Shown here in pieces: positions 27,144-42,274 of a stretch of DNA of 64,000 nucleotides (its first letter is position 1; every line of letters starts with the position of its first letter). The stretch is from contig NC_089495.1 in NCBI RefSeq assembly GCF_036850765.1, positions 204,229,847 through 204,293,846 on the forward strand, in the 5' to 3' direction. This stretch comes from Saccopteryx bilineata (Eukaryota; Chordata; Mammalia; Chiroptera; Emballonuridae). The translations under genes and the position numbers were made by a program. Below the pieces are notes generated by a model. The model saw only the letters and a program-made list of their open reading frames with translations. It made no database searches and was not told where the DNA came from.

Positions 27144-30100
27144 CTGAGGCGGATGGCTGGAACAAACGTGAGCACGACACGCAGGGACTGAGAATGTTGA
27201 TTTTCTGCCCCGAACGTTGTTAAGCACCTCTTATCGAAAGAGAGGCCCTTGGGGGGAAGGACGGGGTATACAGTCGTTTTGGTGAGTCACGGACTAATGC
27301 AGACACATCTTGACCACTCTCCCAACCGAAGACCACCAAGGAAGATCTAGACAGCTTCTCCGGCCTTCGGCAAGTTTCTTTTTTACAGAGACCACCACTG
27401 AGGCTCGGGGAGGTCAGCGGACACGGCCAAGTTCCCACCTCACACATAACAGGACTCGAATTTACAAGGCGCTTCATTTCAGTAACTATATTGTTTCAAG
27501 TCTTCAGAGGTCAGAATTCAAGACCCCAAGAAATCCAGCTGCATGATGTGAATCCCAGACAATTTGATGTGGTTCTACGCAGCCCAGACACACCCCCGGG
27601 AAAGATTAGGTCATTTGCACACTCACCAAAGCACATGTAGACCCCCCCCATTGGGGGCTCACAGCCTACTCCTCCTCCTCCTCTTCACCTCTTCACGTCC
27701 CTCCCCCCAAAGACTTCCCCACCCCTCCATCCCTCAACAATCAACAATGCTTCCTCTCTTTAGCTCCCACACGTGATTCATTCTGACACTTGGCACAATG
27801 CTTCAGGTCACCAAAGGCTCAGGTCCCCAAAGACCGCGGGTGTGGACTATGACATGGTAACCACTGAGTGCTGCTCACAGAGACACGCTGCCTTGGGCTC
27901 TGGGCGGTCAAGAGGGTCTCTGGTGGAGGGGGGACTATTCACTCTCCTGCTCACAGAGACACGCTGCCTTGGGCTCTGGGCGGTCAAGAGAGTCTCTGGT
28001 GGAGGGGGGACTATTCACTCTCCTGCTCACAGAGACGCTGCCTTGGGCTCCGGGAGGTCAAGAGTCTCTGGTGGAGGGGGACTATTCACTCTCCCGCTCA
28101 CAGAGACACGCTGCCTTCGGCTCCGGGTGGTCAAGAGTCTCTGGTGGAGGGGGGACTATTCACTCTCCCGCTCACAGAGACACGCTGCCTTCGGCTCTGG
28201 GCGGTCAAGAGAGTCTCTGGTGGAGGGGGGACTATTCACTCTCCCGCTCACAGAGACACGCTGCCTTGGGCTCTGGGTGGTCAAGAGAGTCTCTGGTGGA
28301 GGGGGGACTATTCACTCTCCCGCTCACAGAGACACGCTGCCTTGGGCTCTGGGTGGTCAAGAGTCTCTGGTGGAGGGGGCCTATTCACTCTCCTGCTCGC
28401 AGAGACACACTGCCTTGGGCTCCGGGCGGTCAAGAGAGTCTCTGGTGGAGGGGGGACTATTCACTCTCCCGCTGGCAGAGACACGCTGCCTTGGGTTCTG
28501 GGAGGTCAAGAGGGTCTCTGGTGGAGGGGGGACTATTCACTCTCCTGCTCACAGAGACATGCTGCCTTGGGCTCCGGGCGGTCAAGAGAGTCTCTGGTGG
28601 AGGGGGGACTATTCACTCTCCTGCTCACAGAGACGCTGCCTTGGGCTCCGGGTGGTCAAGAGGGTCTCTGGTGGAGGGAGTACTATTCACTCTCCTGCTC
28701 ACAGAGACGCTGCCTTGGGCTCCGGGCGGTCAAGAGGGTCTCTGGTGGAGGGGGGACTATTCACTCTCCTGCTCACAGAGACACACTGCCTTGGGCTCCG
28801 GGCGGTCAAGAGGGTCTCTGGTGGAGGGGGGACTATTCACTCTCCCGCTGGCAGAGACACGCTGCCTTGGGCTCTGGGTGGTCAAGAGTCTCTGGTGGAG
28901 GGGGCCTATTCACTCTCCTGCTCACAGAGACGCTGCCTTGGGCTCTGGGCGGTCAAGAGAGTCTCTGGTGGAGGGGGGACTATTCACTCTCCTGCTCGCA
29001 GAGACACGCTGCCTTGGGCTCTGGGTGGTCAAGAGAGTCTCTGGTGGAGGGGGGACTATTCACTCTCCCGCTGGCAGAGACATGCTGCCTTGGGCTCTGG
29101 GAGGTCAAGAGGGTCTCTGGTGGAGGGGGGACTATTCACTCTCCTGCTCACAGAGACACGCTGCCTTGGGCTCTGGGAGGTCAAGAGGGTCTCTGGTGGA
29201 GGGGGGACTATTCACTCTCCTGCTCACAGAGACACGCTGCCTTGGGCTCTGGGAGGTCAAGAGGGTCTCTGGTGGAGGGGGGACTATTCACTCTCCTGCT
29301 CACAGAGACACGCTGCCTTGGGCTCTGGGAGGTCAAGAGGGTCTCTGGTGGAGGGGGGACTATTCACTCTCCCAGCAGCAGGCCCACCGAACAAACACCA
29401 TGCTCATCTGCCAACTGCCATCCACACACTCGTGCTCTGCAGACGTTTGTTGAGTGCCAGGAACACGCAAGTGGACAGAGCAGAGCAGACCGGTCTTCGT
29501 GGAGCCAGGCAGACGAGCTAGTTGATGTTCTCACCGGCCACGCGGGCCCTCGGCTGAGAAAGCTAAGCACCGCCCCTGGCTCTGCCCTCTTCCTCCCAGG
29601 CTTTCCTCCTGTCCCTCCGATTCGCTCTTACTCTCATCCATCTCCTAAGTCTACACCCCCCTCTCACGTCCCTGCCCCACCCCGAACCCTCGCCTTTGGC
29701 TGGGACAAAATAGCGCCCCCTAACTTCGGACCAGAGTTTAGCCTTCCCTCTTAATCCACCTCCCAACCCGGGCACCAAGCATTTCTCTGGAAGGCAGATC
29801 CGATCGTGTCCGACACCTTCAGGCTATCTCCACCACCGCCAGCGACTGAGGGTGGCATCCAGAGCCCTTGGCGATGCACACGCCATGGTCCCAGCACACC
29901 GGGGTCTCCCCAGCCTCCCCTGACATGGCGAGCGTACCACGCCCACTCACACTGTTCCCTCTGCGTAATCCCGACCACCATCTCGCCCAACAGGGAATTC
30001 CTACCCATTCTTCCGAGTCTGCCTCAAACGCCACCTTCTCTGAGGAGCCTTTCTGTAACTTTCAGGTAAGAGCCATCACCACCACCTCTGTGCTTCCAAA

Positions 30101-33100
30101 CTCTGTGTTCACATCTGCCGTGAGTGCGTGACACCTGTGCGTCCGTCCGTCCGTGACACCTGTGCGTCCGTCCGTCCGTGACACCTGTGCGTCCATCCGT
30201 CCGTGACACCTGTGCGTCCGTCCGTCCATGACACCTGTGCGTCCGTCCGTCCACGTGGACGGAAGGTGCGTGATGGGAAACACACAGCCCTCGCATCCCA
30301 GAGCTCCGGGGTGCAATTCTGCCCGGCTCCCTCCTTCCGAGCTAATTGTCGTGGGCATCTCACGTCACTTCCCTGAACCACAGGGTCTTCACTGGCCACA
30401 GAGAGACCCATGACACCCCCCTTGCAGGGTTATGGTGAGATCTAAATGGCACCTGAACACGTGCGGGGCCCCAGCAAGCTGCTGCAGTCACACAACCCGT
30501 GACAGCCCCTGTTGTCACTTCCCTCCTAGTGAGTGAGCTCTTTGAAAGCAAGGGCAGACTTATCTTAATTGAAATCTTCATTTAATTTACACTAATTATC
30601 TCTATAACTCCCCAGCCCCGAGTACATAATAGACACTCCATACTCATCAGGCTTTGTGATCATTTGTACAGCCCATCACACCATTCCCACGAATGGTCCA
30701 CAGAGACCACCCTCAGGTTATCCTCCCACTGACTGCTTGGGGCCCACACGGGGTTTTCCGAGGAAGAACCAGCCCGCCTCAGCACACACTTCAGCTGCCT
30801 ATCTGGCTGGTCAGTGGCTGAGTTTGCAGCCCCTGGTGAGAGACGGATGACCGACATAGACCTCCCCGTGCTGACAAGTGATGTTGGGTGACGCTGGGAC
30901 ACTGTCCCCCCTTCCTCCGGAATCAACTCCGATGGTGTTCTTACCTCTGGACGCAGAGAACTCTCTCTTAAGTGCTCAGAAGATGGTAGTCTTGACCTAG
31001 AACAGGGCATCATAGTCATTGAACTCGGAGGTAGTCAGGGTGAAGGTAGGGGAGGCGCCCCGTGCCCATGGACGCCCGGCACCCGTTTGATGAGCAGCCC
31101 TTCCCCCACAGGGGCTCCTCCAGGACCGGGCTTTTCCAAGCGTGCACCTGGGAGTTCTCTCTCCCCTGATGGAGGACAGTTGTCCTACTGAAGCCCTGGG
31201 GCTTCTCAAGTTACTCTACTGGCTGAATGCCAGAGGCCCAGCTACCGATTCACAGATTAGGGAAATAAGGTCCAGGGGCAGGCCTGTGTCCAGAGGGTCC
31301 AAGACCTGCATCAGAGGTGGAACAGGACGGGCCCCTGACTCTCCACGTCATACATTGCCCCCCACACCCTGCCCTCTGATGCCTTGGAGACAGGACTTCC
31401 TGTCCGTCCTCACAGGAGCATGGGGTGGGGTGGGGGGGTATGTGGGAGAGGTCTGTTCCCTGGAGCTCTGCTCTGAGAATCTGACAGGCGCATTGGCACG
31501 GGGTCAGGGGCACCTCTGTAGAAGATGGGAGACAGCGAGTCTGCCTCATCAACCAGTCCCACCAGCAGGAGCAGAGAGGGCTCCCGGGACGGCAGGGGAA
31601 CGGCCAGGAAAGAACCAGGCCTCACACTTGCTCAGTGGACAGAGCAAATGAGCCGGCCTGGCTTGGCCAAGGGCCCCTGGGGTAGGAGCAGGGAGAGGAG
31701 GAGAGGAAAGGAATAGTGGAAGGGAGGAGAGAGAAGAAAAATGGAAGTAGAATGTAGACTTTTCAATCACCTCGCCTGGGAGGCGGAACAGGATGAAGGG
31801 CAGTCAGGAACGTAAGACGCAGCGTAAGACGCAGGAGATGAGGGGGAGGAAGATGAAGACCGGACAGCGTCCTACCCGAGCAGCGTCAGGGCCGCAGCTC
31901 CGATGTCAGCTCCAACGGAGAGAGCTGAGCCAGGAGGAAAGGGGATCGGGAAGCCAAGAACCGGGGTAACCATGGAAAACGCCGGAAACGTCTCTAAAGA
32001 AAAGGGAGCGGCAAGGGGAAGCGGTCTAACGCACGTGGCGCTGAACGGCCCGATTCGAAGTAGAAACCAACTCCTACCGGAAAACAAGGGCACTGAAGCC
32101 AGAGCAGCGGCCACAGGTGGGAAACAGGAGGACAGCAGGACACAGAAAAGGCAGGACCAGTCAGCTGGGGATGGGCCAAGACGGGAAGAAAAGGAAAAGC
32201 CTCTGAGCATGGTGGCCGCTCAAAGTCCCCGGTGACAAAAGGCCCCAGAAGTGGATTTGTCTAAGTCCATTTCTGCGAACAACGTCTGCGAGGCTACGCT
32301 GGCGCGAGCACAGAGCTTGAGAAATTATACTCCGGATGTAATGGTTGTAGCTCTTTCTGGCCAGAGAGGTTATGCAGGATTGCTACCTCTCTAATTCTTC
32401 TTTTTTTAAAAAAAATATTCAATCAAGGTCTTTATTGGCAATCTTTATAAAGTTTATCTCCCTGGCGCAGGGAGAGTCGTGGGTAGCGATTTAAGTGACT
32501 CACAGACTGCAGCGTTGTTCATAGTGGCAGAAATACAGAGCACGGCTACCGGAGAAGGGTCAGCACACCTGGACTCAGAACACGACCCGGCGCTCACAAG
32601 GATGGGCTTGACCTTCAGTGGGTGACGAGGAGGGACTTCTGTGAGATGAGGACAACTAAGAAATTATGCTAACGAGTGCGTGTATGATGCTCATTTTTTA
32701 TAAAAGAATGACAAGCTATACATTTAAGAACACTGTGTACACGTACACATATGAACGTGGTCCCTTAATAATTGTGGGACCAAGGAAAGAGAATACAGGT
32801 CCGCAGAGCAAGTCTCATTACTTTAAATGTCTACAGATCAGCCTGACCAGAAGGTGGCACAGTGGATAGAGCATTGGACTGGGACGCAGAGGACCCAGTT
32901 CGAAATCCCGAGGTCACCAGCTTGAGTGCGGGCTCACCAGCTTGAGCACGGGGTTGCTGGCTTGAGCATGGGATCATAGACATGAACCACAGTCACTGGC
33001 TTGAGTCCAAAGGTCGCTGGCTTGAAGCCCAAGGTCATTGGCTTGAGCAAGGGGTTACTTGGTCTGCTGCAGCCCCCCAGTCAAGACACATATGAGAAAG

Positions 33101-36100
33101 CAATCAATGAACTAAGAAGCCACAATGAAGAATTGATGCTTCTCATCTCTCCCCCTTCCTGTCTGTCCCTATCTGTCCATCTTAGTACACTGGTGAATAA
33201 GATGCTCTGGTCTCCACTTTCAAAACAACCTGGAAGACCAGTTTCAAATGCAGCATTCTGGGAATGCCTCAGCTCAGTGCCATAAGCTGACAGAGAGGGA
33301 GAGCCAGCCGCTGAGCCCTCTGCCTACCCCCGTGCCCTCTCTGTCCTGCTCAAGGGGCTTACGGACGGTGGCATGTCCATGGGCACCCTGGCCCACACAC
33401 CAGGCCACACCTCCCCCGCACCTGCACTGTTCCTCAGCCACCTGAAGCCCAGGGTGGGCTGCCTCAAAGTGATGGGAGAGAGACCCCCACAGACCGTGGA
33501 ACCAGGTCCAAAGCCCAGGGTGGGCTGCCTCAAAGTGATGGGAGAGAGAGACCCCCACAGACCATGGAACCAGGTCCAAAGCCCAGGGTGGGCTGCCTCA
33601 AAGTGATGGGAGAGAGAGACCCCCACAGACCGTGGAACCAGGTCCAAAGCCCAGGGTGGGCTGCCTCAAAGTGATGGGAGAGAGAGACCCCCACAGACCG
33701 TGGAACCAGGTCCAAAGCCCAGGGTGGGCTGCCTCAAAGTGATGGGAGAGAGAGACCCCCACAGACCGTGGAACCAGGTCCAAAGCCCAGGGTGGGCTGC
33801 CTCAAAGTGATGGGAGAGAGAGACCCCCACAGACTGTGGAACCAGGTCCAAAGCCCAGGGTGGGCTGCCTCAAAGTGATGGGAGAGAGACCCCCACAGAC
33901 CGTGGAACCAGGTCCAAAGCCATTTGGGTAGGAAATTCCAGGACTTAGGAGAGTGGGGGAGGCGAGCCTCTGGATGAACATGTCCTCCTAGCCCCATGGA
34001 CTCCTTACCAGGTAAGGAACATGGCGAGAGGAGGGACAGAGTGGGAAATCCTCAAGCTCAGGGGCCACAGACTTCTTGCCTGAGTCTAAGGAAGGGGCTG
34101 TACTGTCAGCAAATACAAAGTCATAAGTACCCAGGACACAGGAAAATACAAAAGGGTACACACTAGGGCAGTGGTGGGCAAACTCATTAGTCAACAGAGA
34201 CAAATATCAACAGTACAACGATGGAAATTTCTTCTGAGAGCCAAGTTTTTTAGACTTAAACTATATAGGTAGGTACATCCCTTATCGAGGTAGTGCCCGC
34301 ACGTGGTATTTTGTGGAAGAGCCGCACTCAAGGGGCCAAAGAGCCGCATGTGGCTTGTGAGCCACGGTTTGCCAACCAAGGCACTAGGGTGTTGATGGGG
34401 TTACAGGGTGAAGGTGGCAACAAGAGGGCCAAGAATCAATACCAAAGTCTGCGCCAGCCCAAGGTGCGTGTGCCGCCACACTCACATAACGTGGAAGAGC
34501 ACGGGTGTGTTAAAGAAAAGGAGCGCTGTGGCCAGACAGCTTAGTGGTTAGAACATCCTGATGTACAGGGGTGCAGTCTGTCCCTCGCCCTCCTTCTCGC
34601 TAAAATCAACCAATCAATAAATAAAATGAGCATGTTTTGTTTTGCCTTTTTTTTTTTTTTTTTTTACAGAGACAGAGAGTGAGTCAGAGAGAGGGATAGA
34701 CAGGGACAGACAGGAACGGAGAGAGATGAGAAGCATCAATCATCAGTTTTTCATTGCGCGTTGCAACACCTTAGTTGTTCATTGATTGCTTTCTCATATG
34801 TGCCTTGACCGTGGGCCTTCAGCAGACCGAGTAACCCTTTGTTGGACCCAGCGACCTTGGGTTCAAGCTGGTAGGCTCTTTGCTCAAACCAGATGAGCCC
34901 GCGCTCAAGCTGGCGACCTCGGGGTCTCGAACCTGGGTCCTCTGAATACCAGTCTGACGCTCCATCCACTGCGCAACCGCCTGATCAGGCTGTTTTGCTT
35001 TATTTTTTATTTTTTTATTCAGTGAGAGGATAGGAGGCAGAGACAGACTCCCGCGTGCACCCCAACCAGGATCTACCCAGCAAGCCCACTAGGGGGCGAT
35101 GCTCTGCCCATCTGGGGTGTTGTTCCATTGCTCAGCAACCAAGCTCTTCCTTAGCACCAGAGGCAGAGGCCATGGAGCCATCCTCAGTGCCCAGGGACAA
35201 CTCACTCCAATAGAGCCATGGCTGCAGGAGAAGAGAAGAGAGAGAAAAAGAGAGAGAAGCGAGAGGTGGAGGGGTGGAGAAGATGGGCACTTCTGCTATG
35301 TGTCCTGACCAGGAATCAAACCCGGGACCTCTACACACCAGGCCAATACTCTACCACTGAGCCAACTGCCCAGAGCCTTGTTTTGCTTTAAAGTCTTGAC
35401 AATTGAAGTAACATCATCAATGAGGGAGCCAAAGGCCAATGCACACCTCCTGGTGTGCCACACTCAGGACTGATCACTTCGGTGGTGTTACTGACAAACA
35501 TGTGTTAACCTAAACCCAGTCAGGAGAAATGAGACCAACCCAAACGGCAGGGCGCTCCACAAAACCACTGGGTTTTACTCTAAAACTGTCAGTGTTGTGA
35601 GAAACAAGAAACAGCTAAGAAACTGCTCCAGGGTAAAGGTGACCAAGGAGAGTGAACTAAAGGCAATGCAGGATTCTGTTTTAATGGAATTTCCTGGGCT
35701 GACACTGGTTAATGTGATCATCCAGGTCTCAGGTGCCCAATTCTACAACACACCTCTGTACACTGTACTGTCTGTTCACCCGCATGATCCTGATCCCAGG
35801 CTGGGGTAAAGAGAAACACCCCAAGGGCCATTAGGACCATTGATGACACGAACTCTACATTCTAAGATAATATCAACACTACCTGCTTCAGACCACTGGA
35901 CTGCGGTTGTAAGAGAATGTCCCTGAACCTGAAACACTTACCTCGAAAGACTATATGCACCCCTATGTTCACTGCAGGGTTATTGACAATGGTCAAAATT
36001 TGGGTGGTGGCGCAGTGGATAGAGCGTCGGACTGGGATGTGGAAGGACCCAGGTTCGAGACCCCGAGGTCGCCAGCTTGAGCGTGGGCTCATCTGGCTTG

Positions 36101-37068
36101 AGCAAAAAAATAAAGCTCACCAGCTTGGACCCAAGGTCGCTGGCTCCAGCAGGGGGTTACTCGGTCTGCTGAAGGCCCGCGGTCAAGGCACATATGAGAA
36201 AGCAATCAACGATCAACTAAGAAGTCGCAACGTGCAACGAGAAACTAATGATTGATGCTTCTCATCTCTCTCCGTTCCTGTCTGTCTGTCCCTGTCTATC
36301 TCTGCCTCTGTAAAAAAAAAAAAAAAAATTTGGAAGCAGCCCAAATGTGCATCAATAGATGAGTAGATAAAAAAGCTGTGATACATTTATATAACAGAAT
36401 ACTACTCGGCCTGACCTGTGGTGGCGCAATAGAATAAAGCATCAAACTGGAATGCTGAGGTTGCCGGTTCAAAACCCTGGGCTTGCCTGGTCAAGGCACA
36501 TATGGGAGTTGATACTTCCTGCTCCTCCTCCTCTCTCTCTCTCTCTCTCTCCTCTCTAAAAATGGAATAAAGTCTTAAAAAAAAAAAAAAAAAAAGAATA
36601 CTACTCGGCCGTAAAAAGAAGGAAGTCTTATCTTTTGTGACAGCATGGATGGACCTGGAGAGTATTATGCTCAGTGAAATAGCCAGTCAGCCCTGGCTGG
36701 TTGGCTCAGCGGTAGAGCGTCGGCCTAGCGTGCGGAGGACCCGGGTTCGATTCCCGGCCAGGGCACACAGGAGAAGCGCCCATTTGCTTCTCCACCCCTC
36801 CACCGCGCTTTCCTCTCTGTCTCTCTCTTCCCCTCCCGCAGCCAAGGCTCCATTGGAGCAGAGATGGCCCGGGCGCTGGGCATGGCTCTGTGGCCTCTGC
36901 CTCAGGCGCTAGAGTGGCTCTGGTCGCAATATGGCGACGCCCAGGATGGGCAGAGCATCGCCCCCTGGGGGGCAGAGCACCGCCCCTGGTGGGCGTGCCG
37001 GGTGGATCCCGGTCGGGCGCATGCGGGAGTCTGTCTGACTGTCTCTCCCTGTTTCCAGCTTCAGAAAA

Positions 37069-37101
<33 letters not shown>

Positions 37102-40100
37102 CCAGTCAGAGATAGACAAATACCATATGATTTCATTCATATGTGGAACCTAATGAACAAAATTAATAAAATAGAAACAGACTTACAGAGAACAGGCTGG
37201 CAGCTGTCAGAGGGGGTGGGGGGCTGAGTGAAAAAGATGAATGGTTTAAGCAAAAAAACAGCCTGACCGGTGGTGGCGCAGTGGATAAAGCGTCGACCTG
37301 GAAATGCTGAGGTCGCCGGTTCGAAACCCTGGGCTTGTCTGGTCAAGGCACATATGGGAGTTGATGCTTCCTGCTCCTCCCCCCTTTTCTCTCTCTGTCT
37401 CTCCCTCCTCTCTCTTTCTAAAATGAATAAATTAAAAAAAATAAGCAAAAAAACAAAAACAAAACTCACAGACACAGACTACGGTCCAGAGATTACAGAG
37501 GGAGGGGAGTGAGGAGCCAGAGGGAAAGGGGATCAATGGTGATGGAAGGAGACCTGACTTGTGGTGGTAAACACAATAAAACACACAGACGATGTTCTGT
37601 AGAATTGTACACCTGAAACCTGTATCATTTTATTGACCAATGTCACCCCAATAAAGTCAGTAAGAAAAAGAAAAAAGAGAGAAGGTCCCTGCTGTTAGGA
37701 AATACATACTTGAGCATTTAAGGGGCTCAATGTAATTTATTCTCAAATGGTTCAACAAGCATATGCAAATGGGGCAAAATGGTCCCAGTTGGTCAATCTG
37801 GGCAAAGGGGAATTCTTCACATTATTCTCACGACTAAAACTTGATTTCAAAACTGAAACATTCATGAGAGGGTATGTGTTTAACCAGGAGAGAGAATCTG
37901 TGTATTTCATGGACTGAGGTAACAAGTGGGAAAAAAACTGGTGAAGGGTAACAAGAGAGGAGGAGGAGGAAGCAGCAGAGAGAAGGACCAGCCCTCTAAT
38001 ACTGGCGAGAAGGAAACTTCAGATGTAGAATTAAACTTCTCATCAGAATAGAGGATGAGTAAGATCAGGGGAAGCCACACCCACTGACCTCCATCTGTTC
38101 CCTAAAGTCACCTGCTCTGGGGACAAGAGCCAGGAACTGTACAAAGCTGGAAACAGATATGGAGCTTGTAACAGCCACTAGCGGCACACGCTGGGGATGG
38201 GAGGGGGGCAACTGGTTTGCTGAATAATTTGTACGAATTTGTAGGATTAGCCTAGCCTGTGGTGGCGCAGTGGTCAGATCATCAACTTGGAACAGATGTC
38301 ACTGGTTCAAAATCCTGGGCTTGCCCGGTCAAGGCACATACAAGAAGCAATCAATGAACAGCTAGAGTGAAGCAACTGTAAGTCGATACTTCTTGCTTCC
38401 TTCTCCCACCCCCTCTCGGTAAAATCAATAAACTCTTTTTAAAAAATTTGTAGGGGTAGATGACAAGGTCAAAGGCAGGTGAAGCTGTCCTGGAAGTGGG
38501 TAAGAGATGATCTCTTGTTCAGCCTTTGACCTCAACCAAATGTATGTTAGGGCCCAGGTGCAGTTCTTTAGAAATGGCTGTCCCCAAACCCTCACTCACC
38601 CTGGCCCAGAGTGATCTGCCCTGACAGTCTCACTGGCCGTATCGGACAGACGCCCGTTCGTTTTCAAACTCCCTCTCAGGAGAGACATCTTGGCAGCTGT
38701 CCCAGTGTCCAGCGTCGCCCCTCTGTGAAGTCACTGCGGAACTCCGGGGGCCTCTACCTAACCGCAGTCAGCTGGCCACCCTGAGAACCAGAAACGAGAC
38801 AGAATTCCATGTGCAGAATGGAATCAGAATCCCTCCCACAAACCATAAGGAGGCAGCCATTTTCCACCCAGTTTGAGACAGTCTTTTTATTGATGAAGTT
38901 GAACTTACAGCAGACAGTGACAGGAGCTCCATACAGCACGTGCCCCCCGGACGAGGGTGAGTACAAAACGACCCAGCGGACAAAGGCAGCACGGAATGTC
39001 CACCTCTCATGGAAACCGTGGAAAATGCCAGGGGGCCCGAGGATGAAGCAGGTTCACCAAAACCGAAATGCCAACCGGCCCCCACAGCTGGGACAGGAAA
39101 AGGCACAGCAGCTCTCCAGGAGATGTCCTCCGCGTGAGCCCCAGTGCTCTGACAGGCGGAAGGCTACCGCACTGTGTGTGAGACGGGAGTCACGCGCCCA
39201 GACTCCGCGCAGGCCTGCACCAGCGGTAGCCCGGTTCAATCTCGGGCCGGGGCACAACACAGCAGGTTAAGTATCTCAGGGAATTTCAATCAGGGCATGG
39301 AGTCCAGGTTTAAAGATGCCCAGTGAAATCACATTTATGACAACCTCTACATAGGACCAAAATGTGACTGACCGCCACACGACACGCCCCAAATCTACAC
39401 CACAAAGAGAAGAGCAACATACAGAAAAGAACTCTGCTCCCATTTCAGCAATAAGGGGAAAAGGCTTTGTCACATTGTAGACCACTGAAAGTAGAGTGGT
39501 TTCAGCGAAAGGACATAAAAGATGCAGGTCTTCTGAATCAGTTTTATTGAACTCGGTCTCGATGGGCCGGGAGGGTTTATTCCGAAGAACACACACCGCT
39601 GACGGCCGACACCGGACTGGCCCAGTCTTTCCTGGCTCCACGCTTTCCTTTCCGACCCAACGTTATCTTTCTACTTACAGTGGTTCCTGCACTTGTCAAT
39701 ATTTTTATATAAACTCATTATGCTAAATTCTGTCCCAATAAATAGGCTTTTCCTTCCCTGGGAAGAAGTATGAGAGAGAAGAGGAGAAATACTGAGATGC
39801 ATTCTTTTAGGTAAAGAAAGGTTCCGAAAACTCCCACCTAAAGGGAGTGAAAATATAATCAACTCAGGTTTTAAAATTTAAAAAAAAAAGAAAAAAGAAA
39901 AAACAGAAGTAGGAGGGGAGGGTATTTGGAAGAAAAACATCTCCTAGATAAGCCTTCACACAAAAATAATTCTAGAAAAAAGTTCAGAGTCCCAGTTGAG
40001 ACTGGTCCGGCATCACCGGCTGATCCTAACTAAGGAGACGCTGATGCTAAAAGCAGGGCTGGGATGCGGCCCTCGGGCACGGCCGGCCAGTCTCGGGGAG

Positions 40101-42235
40101 CCACCTCCCCTCCACTCGAGGCGCGCCCACACTGTCCTCTGCCACCTTACCACTGCAGGCTTGAAAATGGCAGAACCTGCATCCTAATACACGATTCTAC
40201 GTCAAGTGCTCCTCAAGCAAGTTTAAGGTAACAAACCCCTATCCTCAGCTTTTGTGTAATTTTTCAAAAACGTTAAGCTACAACGTGGTTTGCTGAATGA
40301 CCAGTCTATAAGCATCTGTAAGGGACAGATGACTTAAGGCCAACGGCAGGTGAAGCTGCCCTGGAAATGGGTCAGACCTCTCCTGCTCGGCCTCTGACCG
40401 CAGGCAAGTGTACGTTAGCCCAAACTGAGGCTTTCTTCCTTCACAAACACGCCATAAAACGAGATAAGACTTCAAAATGCCGTGACTCAAGGAGGCGGCC
40501 TATTCTCAACGTGGCTGCCCCCCCCAGAGAAAAGCACGGCTTAAAGACTGAGGCGCAGGGGAGGGCAATAGATTAAGTCAGAGAGTTAAAACTTCTTAGG
40601 AAATTTTAAAATATAATTCTTTCATTTGACATTGAATTATTCTTTCTTTTCTCAGCTTTTAAAATTAACAAAGGGAGGTGCGCACGTAGGGATAAGCTGG
40701 AACCGCCTATACCGACCTCTAAATCACACAAATGGTGGATTCCATCTTCCTAAGCAGTGCTCCAAATCATGAAGTAAAAACAGCAGTCATATAGCATTAC
40801 ACCTGGTTAGCACTGGCCTTATTTTGTAGAAAAACATATAAAACGCCCACCTCCCCAAATGGCAACATCAGTTTAGAATCCTTCAGAATGCTGAAATCCA
40901 GACTACCCTGAGGTACACCGGACCTTAAAATCATTACAGCTACTTCAAAATACAGACGGGCCCCTTTATATAAATATAAATAGCAACGCGATACAACAAC
41001 TGTGAGGCCAGCAAGAGAGGCAAGAAAAATGCAGGTCGCTCGGGCTCAAACAAGGGCAAACCACGCCAGACCTGGGCACAGGCAGCTGGACCCTGGCGCT
41101 GACCGACAACCGGGGGTGGGTGCTCAGCGGCAAAGCTCGCCCCGCTCACGGCGGCCTGCAGGAGGAAAGGCCTGGCACACGTGTGGACACAGTTACTTCT
41201 CCTGCTGGAGCCTCTTCAGAGTCAAAACTTTAACACAAAAGCTGTACACTTGACAATTTCATTATCGAAGAGATTTTCTCAAAATTGCTCATGTAACATG
41301 TGTAGCTGATGCTGAGAAGAAACATTGTGCTTTTCTTAGAACCAAATTGTCCCTCAACTCATGAGAACTGGCGCTCGCAGGCAGCGGCGGCCAGCACAGG
41401 GCACTCCCTCATGTCCTGCTCCAGCCGCCGACTGGCTTTTAGGGGCCCAAGTACCTTCTCCCGGCCCAGGACGCATGGGGGAGACCACCCTGGGTCTCTG
41501 CGCCAATGGAAAGCCATGTCCTACAGACCAAAGACACAGGGCCGGGCGGAGGGCCCGTGTCTCAGCTCCTGGTCTCTGGCCTCCTAACCGCAGCAGTCCG
41601 TCCCCCTCATTCATGCAGTTTGGTGAAGGTCAGAGGAGCCTCTAGCCACACGGTTCTTTCTATCCACTCGTATGCTCCGTTGACCTTAAACTTAACAGTC
41701 TACACTGCAAGCTGTGAGTCATTTGTTAAGGCTAACCCTCAGGAACTGATCTCTGCCCCTGCTGGAAACTAACAGCCATCAAGCTTAAGACTTTCCCTGA
41801 CGGCCTGGCCTGTGGTGATGCAGTGGATAAACCTTTGGCCTGGAATGCCAAGGGGGCCGGTTTGAAACCCTGGTCTTCCCTGGTCAAGACACATACAACA
41901 AGCATGCAATGAACAACTAAAGTGAAGCAACTATGAGTTGATACTTCCTATTCCATGCTCCCCTCTCTCTTCTGTCTCTGTAATAAATAAAATATTTAAA
42001 AAAAAAAAAAAAAAAAGACTTTCCCTGATGGACTGAGTCTCCCCCACCAGCTTCCCAGTCTCATTCTACCACCACAACCGAAAGGTCAAGTCGTCAGTAA
42101 ACACAGCAAATCCCTCTTCTCCCATCTACCCTGTCCCTGCCAACGACTCTAAAATGATTCAAAGTAAATCAGGGACAAGGGAGAAAATTTAAAAATTTTT
42201 TGAGGTGAGCATCAAATGATTCCTTTGTAATTACA

Positions 42236-42274
<39 letters not shown>
